Origin: Hydractinia symbiolongicarpus
Taxonomy: Eukaryota; Cnidaria; Hydrozoa; Anthoathecata; Hydractiniidae
Assembly: GCF_029227915.1 (NCBI RefSeq)
Contig: NC_079887.1
Location: forward strand, 24,239,650-24,303,649
DNA: 64,000 bases
Direction of reading: 5' to 3'
Below, piece by piece: positions 21,701 through 33,415 of the stretch. The notes beneath the pieces are model-generated. The model searched no databases and was not told the origin of the DNA. It was given only the letters and a program-made list of their open reading frames with translations. The position numbers were made by a program, and so were the translations under genes. The first letter of the stretch is position 1. Each line of letters begins with the position of its first letter.

Positions 21701-24692
21701 TGCTTTTCATCTCATTTTATGTGTGCATATGATCCCTGATAAATTGAGGTTGTCATTGAATATTTTGTTCCTGAGATTTTTGGAAATCCTAGAGTTCATA
21801 TATGCTTTGTTGATTTGTATATATGATAAAATTGATTTTGTTCCGGAGATTTTTGGAATAACTGGGGCTGTTATATGATCTTTGATTTATATATGTGATA
21901 AAATTGATCTTGTTCCTTCACCCCTTTGTTTGACAAAAACAAATATATTTTGAACTTAAAGTTGGAGTGTTTCAACAAACGTGATTTTAAAATAGAATGA
22001 ATATTTCCTTCATTGTACTGATTTTTAGAATACTTCGAAGGGTTAAGTGGGTTTTGTTTTGCCTTAAAACTATTTAAATAAAATTTGACACCTATATTAT
22101 AGTTATAGAAATAATTACCTTGTATCTTGTCGTAACAAATCTGCTGTTTTAACCACCTGTCACATTTTGAGTAGTATAACATCATCAAATTTAAACATTT
22201 TTAGGACTTGCTAGCTAATGAAAATCGAAATCAGGATGCCATCGAGCAAGAACGAGCAAAATTAAATCGATTTATAGAAGTAAGGAGTTTTGTGAGAATC
22301 AACCGGAACATCTTCATCGCAATTTGTTTTTTATTTGTTTTTGTTTACTTTAGGAGAAAAACAACGAGGTTCTGAATTGCAACAACCAGGTGGGATTGCA
22401 TTTCTTTAATGTGCTTTGCTGTGTTGAACTAAAAATAACCTCTTGTACTTCTTATTTCTGAAAAAAACTGGAGAACTTTTACTTAACCACGAATTTTAAA
22501 TGCAATGCTGGGATGTTTCAATTTCTTTTTTAAGCCTTAAAATGGTATAAAAGTTTTGCTCAGCTAGACACTAAGCTTTAAAATTGGGATCGAAACTGCG
22601 TGCTGTCAAGGTTTTTAGTCCATCTGTTTATAAACAGATCCCTAATTATATACTTGTTAAGGTGTGTTATACCTAACTTCAAACCAGACCAAACACAACC
22701 GACACGTAAGAGCTTGATGTTGATTAAACCTAAAGTAGTAATTTATAACAACAACATCAAAGTTGTGATAATTGGTGGTGTCACCAGCAGTTTCAATTAA
22801 ATGTAAGGGAGAAGAACTCGCTCGTACTTCTTTTCCAACTCGCATTGCTCAACAGGTAAACACACCCTGCTCTCCTTGATCTAAACAATCTTCATTTTTT
22901 CAGTTGGCACAACTGCAAACGTCACTAGAGAAAACACAGAGTAGAGCTCATAAATGGTGAGATATTAATTTTGCGATTACTGTTGTTCATATTTTCTCTC
23001 TTATTTTGTTTATTCAAATGAAAACAAGGTTTGTGACATTAAAACGAAGGCATCTTTCACGGTTTGTAAAATAAGTGAATGATAGTGTACCCGACGTTGG
23101 TTAACAATGTATAAATAATTAATAATAATTGAAATCACATCGTTGCTTACACTTAGCGGCTGAAATTTCTCTTTTATTTGATTTTTTTTAGACCAATATA
23201 AAATGCTTTCTTTTTTGGCAGGGAATCAACTTGGACACACATTCAAAACACAGCAGCCAAGAAAACATTGCTACTTGGAAGAATCAAGATGTAAGTCTAC
23301 TTTGCAATACCCATTGTTGTTGTTGTTAGTTTTTGTGCCTCGTTTCGTCTGAAAAAAAAATATGCAATAGTGTTTGTTGTTTTTGCCAAATCAATTCAAG
23401 TTAACATAAAGGCAAATATACAAATTTGACCTTAAAAAGAAGCTGCATAACCAATTAAGCTGGTTGTAATCGGCGTCACCGTTTACCTTAAAGGGAAAAA
23501 CACCCTAAATTTTTCAAAAATCAAAAAAAATTTTATTGTTTTTAAGCCTGAATGTATCAACAAAAACGAAATTGAAAGTAGTTTCAGTCAAAATAATTAA
23601 TTTTAAAGGTATTGGGGCATTTTACTATTTAGTAAATTTTAATGGCATTAGCAACGCCCTAACGATGGAGGAGTACCTTTAAAAAAGATCCAAAAATGAA
23701 ATTTTTGCGCTGGGGTTGAAACCATAAATTTTCAGGCGTTTCTCAGAACCACAAGAACTTTAAAATAAGCGAAACCAACTTTTTAATAACTATAAATTTT
23801 TCAGTTATCTTGCTTAAAGCACTGAAGAAAAATCCGATCAACCTTGCGCGCTTCAAACACGTCTTGTGTATTATTTTCAAAAAATCTGTTCCGTCCATTC
23901 CATGCTTACATCTTACATCTTTTAAGGCGTATTTACTTTAAGTTGATATTTTGATTGACTAGTTTTAATAAAATTTCCATGACATAAATTATTAGCAAAT
24001 AATTAAAATTGAATGCACCAAGATTGAATTTTTTTAACTACTTTTTTTTGGCCGAATATTACTTTTGTAAACATTTTGTTTGTAGGGCCACCCACAATTT
24101 ATTTATGCTAGTCAACAAACATGTAAAACAGAGCACTCCAGTCGAAAGTACATCTGAACAGTTAAATAAGGTAAGTGTGACCAGTGATGCAAAAGGATAT
24201 TGGTAATATTTTATGCGTTTGATATTGTTTCTAGTTAGAGTTTTTTGGCCACTAAACCCTAGGCAACAATGCGCGGGGAGGCCAACGATTCTGACTTGAT
24301 TTGTTCCAAATCTATTTGATGCTTGTTCTGGGATTGTTCTTGATTTATAACTTTTAACAAGCTTTCGTTCCTTTTTACAAATAGCGGAATGAAATTTGAT
24401 AATTTTCAGTCTGTCTGTTTGCTTGCCCCCGTGGTCCATATTCTGGTACGTTATCAAGTTGCATAATTTTTTTTAAAAAAAATATATTTTTAGACACCCT
24501 GATACGAAATACTGCTTTTAGGGTTTTATTTTCAGCATTTTATAATTCGTAAAGTTGCTTTGTTTTCTTATCTATACCAATATTTTTTATATTCACGTTT
24601 AGATTCAAACATTTATACAAGATTTGACGCAAATAACAAATGAAATCAAACGATCTGAAAACGCGAATGCATCGATTTCTACCAACATGTGA
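15800..24692 (+). CDS. CCDC42: CCDC42 family coiled-coil protein (cilia/flagella)
   Basis: Twelve exons join without a frame break: 15800-15855, 15982-16087, 16910-17014, 20179-20264, 21274-21388, 21503-21559, 22205-22279, 22354-22389, 22904-22956, 23222-23290, 24086-24170 and 24603-24692. They give 310 residues, close to the length of the vertebrate protein. It is almost all coiled coil (the DUF4200-type region, about residues 45-230). The strongest match is near residue 225, [16 protein letters not shown] followed by RIKMATHNLF, which is highly conserved in CCDC42. The N-terminal [14 protein letters not shown] and LLEKRREM also fit. Vertebrate CCDC42 is needed for sperm flagellum formation and belongs with CFAP73/MIA2-like proteins of the modified inner arm; a ciliary role here is inferred. 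Intron 2 has a GC donor (GAG|GCAAGT), the only choice that keeps the frame. Intron 3 holds an antisense LINE. A candidate AATAAA lies at about 24962. Confidence 0.93.
16724..16770 (+). repeat. TGACAT hexanucleotide tandem repeat
   Basis: Imperfect head-to-tail copies of GACATT/TGACAT lie within intron 2 of the CCDC42 homologue. Simple repeat; no function inferred. Confidence 0.7.
17868..20130 (-). mobile_element. 5'-truncated non-LTR retrotransposon (LINE) in intron 3
   Basis: It lies antisense to the host gene. The 3' end is a short microsatellite tail: ATGATGAATGATGATGATTG on the minus strand at about 17866-17885, straight after the end of the coding region. Such ATG-rich tails in place of poly(A) are typical of RTE-like clades. 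The 5' part, including the endonuclease, is missing, as in most dead LINE copies. Target-site duplications were not found by eye. Confidence 0.85.
17890..20054 (-). pseudogene. LINE reverse transcriptase, broken by frameshifts
   Basis: Four minus-strand open segments are read in order: 20054-19725 (EN-RT linker with [20 protein letters not shown]), 19638-19378 ([19 protein letters not shown]), 19375-18995 ([12 protein letters not shown] and the catalytic [14 protein letters not shown]) and 19020-17890. The last has [11 protein letters not shown], the [10 protein letters not shown] catalytic motif, and then an inserted Cys/His finger ([27 protein letters not shown]). It ends with a C-terminal region carrying [17 protein letters not shown] and [11 protein letters not shown]. 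At least three frame changes or stops separate the segments, so no full polymerase can be made. The zinc finger between palm and thumb is common in this invertebrate LINE group. The exact clade (RTE-like by tail) is inference. Confidence 0.9.
20265..21273. other. Intron 4 of the CCDC42 homologue
   Basis: About 1 kb with no recognised gene or repeat; the short frames on both strands have no domain. Flanking splice sites are AAAAA|GTACTT and TTTTGAG|G. Confidence 0.6.
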
Positions 24693-27457
24693 TGAATGTC
24701 AAAAATTTGTTGTTTTAACAAAACTTTTATTATAGGATAGGCTTATGCGGTTAGGATCTAATTTTAGTCCAGATACAAGTTCCTGTGCGACTTGCTTCGC
24801 TGTTTTGGTTGTAAGCTGAGAGATATTTTTCTAAAAGCTTTATAAATGAAATTTTGAAGATAGTAAATCATGTTAATTAACGATTTCATGGAGTTTCGAA
24901 GTTTGCCCATGTATTGTTCATGGTGATCACCGTTCTGGAAAATGTTGCTATTTTCACAAAAAATAAAAAATTTCCTGTAAAATTTCCTTTCCTGATCCGG
25001 AAAGTAACTGCGTTGAGTAGAATGATGCAAAATGGGATGTTTGAATCATTTTTCAGACTTTACGGATAGTGTTTCCTGAACCTTTAGAAAAACGTAAATT
25101 TTAGTTTTCCTCAAGTCGGGTGGCTAAAACTCTGTAAAAACCTTTTTGTCCTGGTGTAATCTAAATATTATTGTAGAAAATTAAGAAAAATTTCTCGAAA
25201 TGTCATTGGAGTTAGAGTTTACCATTTTAAAGATTGTCTAAGTTTCGCCTATCTAAAAAGGGGGAAAAACAACTCACAAATTGATGTATTATTTTTTGGT
25301 TATTGTATAGTTCATCTCTGAGTTCAAATTTTAAATTTGTACATTGAAAGTGTAATTTATTTTTGAAATATTTGTATATTGTTATATGTTAATTCTTTCA
25401 AATTTTAGTTTCATCTTAAACCTCTAACGTTTTATATTTTCGATTTCCAAAGCGTTTTTGTTAAGAGCTTTCCATCCATGTATAAATTTTTAACCAGTAA
25501 AAATTAAAATTTTGAAATTTGTCGTATACTATAGAAACATTTAAAAAAAACTCCTTCAAATTAATTTTTGGAACTTTCTCAAATCTCTAAAGTATGATTC
25601 TAAGTGACCCAACCTCAACGTCAGTACCCATTAAATGTAAAAACAACCCATGCTAGTTTGTAGATCAATTTTAAAAGGCCTATGAAACAATTTAAGAAGT
25701 TTAATACCGCAATTTTCGAAGATTAGCGTGTAATAAACGGACCACTCTAAAGGTCAAGGTGCAACAAATTATAAACACTTTAAAACCACATAGACGTCAG
25801 ACTCTAAAAAAAGAAAAAAAAATTAATTTTTTTTGGCGGTAAAATAAGCTACTGTCTGTAAAATATATTAAATATCAGTAAATCGAAAGTTTGTTTTGAC
25901 GAGGGAACAGAGACAACACGAGGAGTTGTATTTCTTAAAAAATGCCATGTTACTACTTAGACTGTGCAATAAACTTGAATGTTTCTATGTAAATTTTTGA
26001 ACGATATCACTAGCTAGCTAGTTCAAAAAGTTTTAAGTTTATTTTATTAAAAAAGGTTGAGTTAAAAGCAAGATTTTGAGGGTCAGGAAGGTTATTGTAC
26101 ACAGGGACTTAACATGCGTGAAAAAGTTAATAAACAAAAATAATAGTTGAAACAAATAGAAAAGATTATTAAAGGTCAATTTAATTGATTCAGAATAGAA
26201 TTTTCGAGAGACGGAAATGATTCCTATTAATTAATTAGACTTTCATTTGGTTCAAATCGCTTCACGATGTTTTGTGCTCTTCTTTTCGCGGTTCAAAAAA
26301 TGTGATAAAATGTTATTATTTGTGTAAAAGAAACCGCGCATACGCGATAAATGCTATAGCAGAAAATTGCTCTAAAAAATAACTAGTTTCAAATTACCGT
26401 TTATCCATAGTTATCCTTTTGGCAAACGTGGCGATTTAGAAGGATTGATATGTAAAACATCGAATCTTTGAGGCACGCGGAGCAGGGCTGGATAGCAAAG
26501 CGGGAAAAGTCATATATTAACCACAAATAAAACAATTTTTATAAGGTTTAAAATTTTAGGAATTCGCTCAATTTTGATTTTAAAGTCCTAAAAACAAAGG
26601 CTAAAAGTTTCTGCTTAGAAATTCTTATTATTCTAAATTCTACTCTTTCTGTTACACCTTGAATTTTTTATCGTGTCGCAAGAAAAAAGCCATAAAAACG
26701 GAGACAATAATAAATAATTTTGTTATCTAGACTTGTAACATCCTTTCGCGAGTGCGTCACAAATAGCATTAATGTTCAAAATGTTGACCTGCTCTCGGAA
26801 ACGATAGCATTATAACACGAATAACTTCAACGTAAATAAACGTGCAAAAAAAAGTCGGGAAATGTGTGTAGCTATGAAATGAACATAAATTTTCAAGTGA
26901 AAGTGAAACGGAGCGGAACGGACAATTGTTATTCATGAAATCTGATTGGTTGATCAAGATCCAAACAATAAAAGTTGAAATGATATTAAATTTCTTGTGG
27001 CAGGAACTGAAAATATTATAAAAACAAAATAACAATTACCAGATAGGCAATCAAATTTAAAAGGTTTTTTTTTTTTGTTTCGTTGGGTTTTGCTTGAGAA
27101 GATAAAAAATTATAGCGGAGTAGGTAAAGTTGTCAACGTTGTTGCAGAAATAAAAAAATTACAATTCCCCAAAATTTAGCCCCGTAAAACGTATTTTTCT
27201 CCCGACTCTGTGGCATTAATTTGCAAACGTATAAAACACAGATTTTATGCATTTTGTGAAATATTCAATATTTTTCCAAAGCCTAGGCTGAGGGTGTGGC
27301 TTCAAAGTACAAAGAAGTCAAAGAAGAGTTTCTTGATCTTTTCATTCCAAATGTTGGATAATAATACCTTTACATTTTTTGGTCCTAAATAGTTGTTATT
27401 TTGTGGTCATCGGTTTTGTTGTTCTTTCTTTTTACTTTTTTTGCTTTTTACCTTATT
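24693..27457. other. Intergenic AT-rich DNA
   Basis: No gene recognised. A segment at about 25727-25800 (GTAATAAACGGACCACTCTA, then AAGGTCAAGGTGCAA) recurs at about 46950-47022, marking an interspersed repeat. Otherwise nothing could be supported. Confidence 0.4.
25727..25800 (+). repeat. Interspersed repeat fragment, copy 1
   Basis: The block GTGTAATAAACGGACCACTC plus TAAAGGTCAAGGTGCAA and a diverging AGATAGACRTC region matches 46950-47022 in the same orientation. Family unknown. Confidence 0.75.
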
Positions 27458-27969
27458 CCGTGAAATAGTGAGTCAAGAAATTAACGCGGATTAATAAAAT
27501 TATTTTAAAAATCGCATTTAATTAACGCGGTTGAGAAAGATTCTTTTCAAAAATGTATTTAATTAACGCGAATTTGATATATAAAATAAAAATTGCAGCA
27601 AACAGTCGAATCCACGGTGGTGAAGCGGTCTCTTCTATTACAAGGTGGTTTGGAAATCGAAATAAATGTTTTTGTTGTTTGGAAAGTGTTGTATCTTCTA
27701 AACTCACAAAGAAAACTCACAAAAAGATGTTTACACGAGCATATATTCCTAAAATCTAAAAACGGCGTGGTCGTCACACCTATATATCTATATATATATA
27801 TATATATATAAGGAGGAAATAGTAGTAAATTTGTAAAAAAATTGTTTTTTAGGTTTTTAAAGTCACCAAATTAACAGTATTTTAATTAACGAGTCACGAA
27901 ATTTACAGTCTTTAAATTAACGCGAATTTTGAAAAACCACGTTAATTTAATGACTCGTTAATTTCATGG
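27458..27969. mobile_element. MITE-like element with AATTAACGCG ends
   Basis: The left end (CCGTGAAAT...GAGTCA...AAATTAACGCGGATT) and the right end, read in reverse complement (CCATGAAATTAACGAGTCAT, then AAATTAACGTGGTTTTT), form imperfect inverted ends about 75 bases long. The unit AATTAACGCG is repeated within each end. The interior, with a (TA)n tract at 27783-27811, has no transposase. Small size, inverted ends and no coding potential fit a MITE; superfamily unknown. Confidence 0.6.
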
Positions 27970-30900
27970 TCTCCTTCTGCATTTACCATGACAACCCCTT
28001 ATAAATATGCACAGCAGCCGAAACGCAGGTTTAAATAACCGCCTAGCTTCACATGCAAAGTCGCCTGACTATTTTTTATATTATACCTTTTAACGTTTAC
28101 ATAAAGTTTAAAAATATGACTATTCTCTGGTGCAAAATCAGAGTAGACTTTTCCACAATGTTAGTTGTCATCCAGAAACAACCATCCTACGAAATCTTTT
28201 CTCATTATTATCACATTATCTCAATAAATAATATCGTACGGACAATCTTCTGCAATTTAGAATTAAAGTAAAAATCTAAAGCGTATTTTCTCTCTTCAGA
28301 GGGTTCAAATAATTGTATTTTATAAATCGGAATAAATATTAACACATTAATGATATTAGGAAAAGAGTTCGTTATTTGTTAGTTATTAGATTAACTAGAT
28401 ACAAATATAAAATTCCTCAGTCCTCTTCAAAACTGAATACTTCCGCTTAGGTACACTAACATATTATCCGGCAAAAAAAAGAAAAAAGGAAACTCGGAGT
28501 ATGCTATCTTTTTACTTCAAGGTTGCTAAAGCCTGTTGCTCTTTTATTAGCCAGAGAACCCAGCACCATTTTTCTTACTACCGGGAAATCGGGAAGATCC
28601 TCGGAGAAAGCTTAGAAAACTAGGCTTTTTGTTTATCTTGACGAAAGTTTAAACAAATTTGGTCAATTAATAGGTCGTTTCCGAAGCAGTTCTCCCTGAA
28701 AAAATTATTTACGTTAAAACTTGGCACAAAAAATTCACACTCAAGTTTGCTTTTTTATCTGTATAATTTTATGTTTACAAAAAGTTAAAACCGAATGTAA
28801 TAGTTTTTTGGCGCGCTATTATTCAACAAGTATTCAATATGAAATCAATTATTTTGATTTACCTATTCAAAAGTTAGATGTTATTTTCATGAAAGAAATT
28901 GGTTGTATAGTTGACGAAAGCGTAGAACCTTTTACATATCACACTTAAAACGTGTTTAATTTCAACCCTTCGTATCAAGCATTTTAAATAGGCGCTGTTT
29001 GTGAAACTCTTCCTATATCTTAATTAAACCGGTTGAATTTACTCTATAAAAAATTCGAAATCTTTCATGCGTAAAATGATCGTGGTACAAATGGGCGCGA
29101 AATGTAGGTATAAATAGGCTAGATATAGCTGTGATGGTGTTTTTTTCTTCAGTTTTTATGTTGATTTGTTTTTTGTTTTAAAAACCTTTTTCTGATATGG
29201 TGTTGATTAAAAGAGAATTCTTTTACGCATGCAGGACTGGGCCTAATGAAAAGTATGCTTGTCGTTCAAAGAGTCTCTGCCGTGTCAAATGTCGAAATAG
29301 AAACAAAATGCGCCTGGGTGGAAGTTAGGCTTGCACTAATAATTAATTTTGAAATAACGTCATTACATGTGGATATTTTTTTAAAAAAAAATTTAATTCT
29401 AACTCAGGTTTTCCTAAATTGTGGCAAAACAAATATTAGCTGCAGCAACAACAGAAATACAACTTGTCTGTTTCGTTTAAAGCTTCTAGCTTTTGCACTG
29501 AACTTTGACTATCTCGTAAAAACGACTTTCGGGGCAAAATAGTCCCTCAATAATGTTTTAATTCAATCCAATACTTGCTTGCTAGCTTTCAATAAACAAA
29601 TTATTTTCATCCTCTGAATCTCTGAAAACAGATGTTTATGTCGACCTTATCTATAAGTATTTTCTTCTTGCATGTAAAATCATATCATCCTTTAACGTCT
29701 ACTACCAAGAGTCTTAAAAAAGGAGGGTGTTTATAGACCATAAGATTGCTGGCTACGTCTGTATAGGTTTGGAGCTGATTTAGCACCGTTTTTGACCATG
29801 TCAGCTAAAATTAAAATAGATATTCATGCAAATCATTGGTTTCATAGATAAAACAATGGAAAAATTATTTTCTTTAGTTTATGCAAACTTATCTTCATCT
29901 TTTGAAATAACAGCAGTAGAAGTTTTGATTACAGTTACGCCCTAACCTGTTGGAATAAAAAGCCTAACAAGGGCGTTACAATTGCCGCCATAAAAAGGTC
30001 ATCATGTTAGGCGTTATACTTATCACCAGATTAAAATGAGAAGTAAAAAAATGGGGTACCACCATTTCTTTAACCTGTCGAAATATAAAGTCCGGTGGGG
30101 GCGTTGTACTTTGGAGTAAAAACACAAAAAAGCGCTCTAATTAAATAATTATGACATCATTTTATTTCCACTACAAAGAAGCCGTTTACTTATCACCGTG
30201 CCTAATAAGGGCGTTATAACCGCCTCCATGACTCCAACAGGCCCTTCTTTCATTTTTCTACAAACAGAAATATTTCATGTGAGAAAATGTGATGTTTATT
30301 CGGTCTGTTTATTTGCATTGCTGTTTACTTTGTTAATTGCATTTAATATTTATGTATATTCTTAAAATATTTAATTAACATTAATTGAAATGTAATAAAA
30401 TATATTCCATACATCATTTTTAGTATCTCAAACAAAACAAAATAAACAGCTATTAAATATATATAAAGAATTATAACAAATATTTAGTGAGGAAATGCGA
30501 TAAGGAAATTTAATTCCTAAATCAAGCAAAAAATAAGCTGTTGTGTTTTCAGAGAATATCTTCCAAGTTATATCATTTAAAACGTTCTATCCAACGTCGA
30601 GGTATCGTGCAGCCGTGGTAATTCTTCCTGCTGGACATATGGCGTAAGAAATAACTAATCATATTTTTTGCACAACATGCGAAGAAAATTTTAAACATAT
30701 TTGTTTTTCTTAGGTTTTTTTGACATATTCTTCAGCAAATACAGCCTCGTCCCCAGGTTTTTTTAGTTTTTTTGCATATTCGGACGGAACCTAACTTTTT
30801 TCAGGTTCTGTCCCAATGTAAGAAAAATCCTGATAAGTCCTGAGGACAAGTATGCACCACATCGACCTCCTCCCCCTGGGCACCCTCTGTATTTGCTGAC

Positions 30901-33190
30901 GGCAAATTGACGGCTATTTCACGATGGCAATATAAAGTTCACCTTTGTCTTAACATTAGTGGTCCTGGAAACAATGTTGTCAGAAAATACAGAAAATGCA
31001 TTCACGCGACCAAACTGGTTTTGCTAACCTTTCTTTTACTAGTTTTGATTGAAAGCGTTATACAAAAAGTTATTTTTTCTTAATTTTCTAAAGCCTTTTC
31101 TCTTTGTAATGGATAGCTGAATCTGTGTATCAATAAGACTGAAAGCCTCAGGCTAAAATATTTGAAACTGTAATTGTAAATCTATTTGCTTTTAACAGTA
31201 TTTTTTTACAAATTAACGTCATTCTCGTGAAAATTCAACAGGGTGAGTATGTGAAAGAAATATTATTTTTCTAATTTTTTTCACTTTGACAAAAATTTCT
31301 CCTTTACTTCTCTTCAGGCAAAAAGGTGTAAAATAGAGGACGGGGGTAATTGTTTGAGTTTTGTTTGTTTATGCGGCGGAGAATTTTTTTAAACAATGTG
31401 GTTGTTATTTTTGAATAAGGAGAGAGAATGAGAGACGGAAATTGTATTAGTTTACTAGCTGTAGTATTGCTTGTAGAAAAATCTCCATTATTAACGACTA
31501 CGGAGATAAATTTTTATTACGTCATTAAAAATGAAGGGTTTTTTTAGGAAATATTTTTTGGACACTTGCCGCTATGTGATGCAAGCTGCTCAAGTGAATT
31601 GATGGTCAAACTCTCTTTTAAATAAAACTTTTTTATAGCTGTCAACTTCTATTAACAGTCAATTGGTATTCTTCCAATGTCTAATTATACCTCATTTAAC
31701 AGTTCAGGCAACTTTTTGTGTTAAAAAAAATAAAAATAGAAATTAGAAATGAGTTTGTTTGTTTTTGTTTTTTTGAAGAAAATTTATATTTTAAAACAAT
31801 AGCTAGTTTTTAAACTTTATAATAACGTCACCATCGTGCAAAATGTATCTTGTTGAGAGCTGTTTTGTAAACTTAGTAGACAAAACCACTGCGATTTCCT
31901 CTAAAACGATACTCACATGACGTTGGCCCAAAAATGGTCCGTTCTGAGAGATTTCTCTATATTCAATTTTACTGAAACATAGTACTTTCATTCTTATCTT
32001 CGCCGAATAACTCCTGTAACGTCAATCTAATGTTTTCATGTTGATTAACAAATTAGATATATAACATCTTCTTTGCTTGTTACACACAGACTTACGGTAT
32101 TTTTATAGTCAACTAGTTGTACCTTATCGAACATAAAAATTCGGACAAAATTTATTCAAATAAAATGTCAGCATCCTTGAAAAATTCGGTCACTATTCCT
32201 TGTCTTTATTTGTTCCATAGGGCGTGACCCTTTTAAACCAGATTTTCAAAAAACGGAACACTCCACGTGGAATGGAACGCGTATAAGATTTGTATTGGTG
32301 TCTGTTTCCGGTTACATAAATATGTCTATTTGTTTACTGGTCATCCGTAACTATGACAACAAAGTAATCAATATGATACACGCTACGTGTAATCGTTGCA
32401 CGCTTTTTTCGCAAAAAAATGGTGCAGTGACATTTGTAGTTTTCAAAAACTTGCTCATTTAAAATGCGTGTTCGTTGATTCATGTGAGTTACAAAAACAT
32501 TTTTTGACGACAAACGCATAATATAACACCCTGTTTTGTGGTCACGTGGTCAAAATAAGCGAAGCTCGGTGGTCATCTGGTTATATGATACGAGATCAAG
32601 ATGCTATAAACTTTAATAATGCTCCAACATCATTGAATTTATGCTCATGTTGCTTATGTTTTCTGTTCTCCCGAAAGTATATGCCCCGAAGGTTCCTCTT
32701 GCTACTATTTTTCAAGGCTGGTTATACAATTTTCACGGCTTTTTACGGCTTTTTGCGGCTTTTTGCGGCTTTTTGCGGTTTTTTGCGGCTTTTTGCGGCT
32801 TTTTACGGCTTTTTACGGGTCTTTACGGCTTTTTACGGTTTTTTACTTCATTGCTTGCTACTTCTTGTTTCCGAATTTATTCATTCTTATTTTGTGATTT
32901 CCAACTCATTATTGCAGACAACAGACAATAATAAGGATCCGGACAATTGGTGTGCTTGAATCTCACACTTTTCCTTAGGGTTAATCTCTGTTAAAGAAAG
33001 AAAAATATTTTACATAGCTCTCCTGTCAAATAACCATCTCGCGGATTACGAATGGCCAAGCATGCGACGCAATATTTATATGTTCTTTTTATAGATTGAA
33101 TATTATCCAATCACTGGATTATATATCTGTCACCTCAACCAATGATATGACACGAAAAGTTCAAGTGCACAATTTTCATTGGCTAATAAT
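27970..33190. other. Intergenic region upstream of the T-box gene
   Basis: No gene recognised. Repeated motifs around 29935-30235 (ACGCCCTAACCTGTTGGAAT, CCTAACAAGGGCGTTACAA, CTAATAAGGGCGTTATAAC) suggest another decayed element. The segment near 30755-30850 carries CTCGTCCCCAGG, which also occurs in the small MITE at 49401-49488. A fragment at about 28548-28595 resembles 51570-51615 (CCCAGCA...ATTTTTCT...ACCGGGAAATC). Short open frames in this interval lack domains. Confidence 0.4.
32735..32845 (+). repeat. 10-bp minisatellite (CGGCTTTTTR)n
   Basis: About eleven tandem copies of CGGCTTTTTG or CGGCTTTTTA with little variation. Two overlapping plus-strand frames translate it as repeated Phe/Leu/Gly stretches (GFLRLFAAF-like). 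They are artefacts of the repeat. Confidence 0.95.
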
Positions 33191-33205
33191 TTCCTTATAA
33201 AACTT
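33190..33205 (+). promoter_or_regulatory. Candidate TATA box of the T-box gene
   Basis: TTCCTTATAAAACTTTTAAA lies about 220 bases before the T-box start codon. CCAAT-type motifs (ATCCAATCACTGG, AACCAATGA) occur 50-90 bases further upstream. A possible acceptor TTTTTGTTTTAG at about 33338 suggests the 5' untranslated region may be spliced. Position and motif only; no transcript evidence. Confidence 0.4.
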
Positions 33206-33415
33206 TTAAAGGCTACATCAACAAAGATGACACCATTTTAGAGTGTACCTTTTCGCAGTCAATTCTGATGCAGAGCTCTGGAATTTTTTCATCTATTTAC
33301 TTTTTTATTTCTAATAAAATTGTGTCTTTTTGTTTTAGTGCTGTGAAATTAGCAGAAAAATAATAGTAAAAACTTTAAAGGTAATTTGTCGTAGCAAAGA
33401 AAAAACTGACCTAAA

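Noticed and set aside
28721-29542. Two plus-strand frames of 75 and 98 codons
   Set aside because: No signal peptide with matching mature domain, no splice partner and no similarity recognised.
30545-30645. Possible exon reading FKTFYPTSRYRAAVVILP
   Set aside because: There is an acceptor-like TTTTCAG and a short open run, but the stop comes soon, no partner exon was found and no family was recognised.
32546-32959. 137-codon plus-strand frame
   Set aside because: About a quarter of it is the 10-bp minisatellite read as repeated Phe/Leu; the rest has no recognisable motif.
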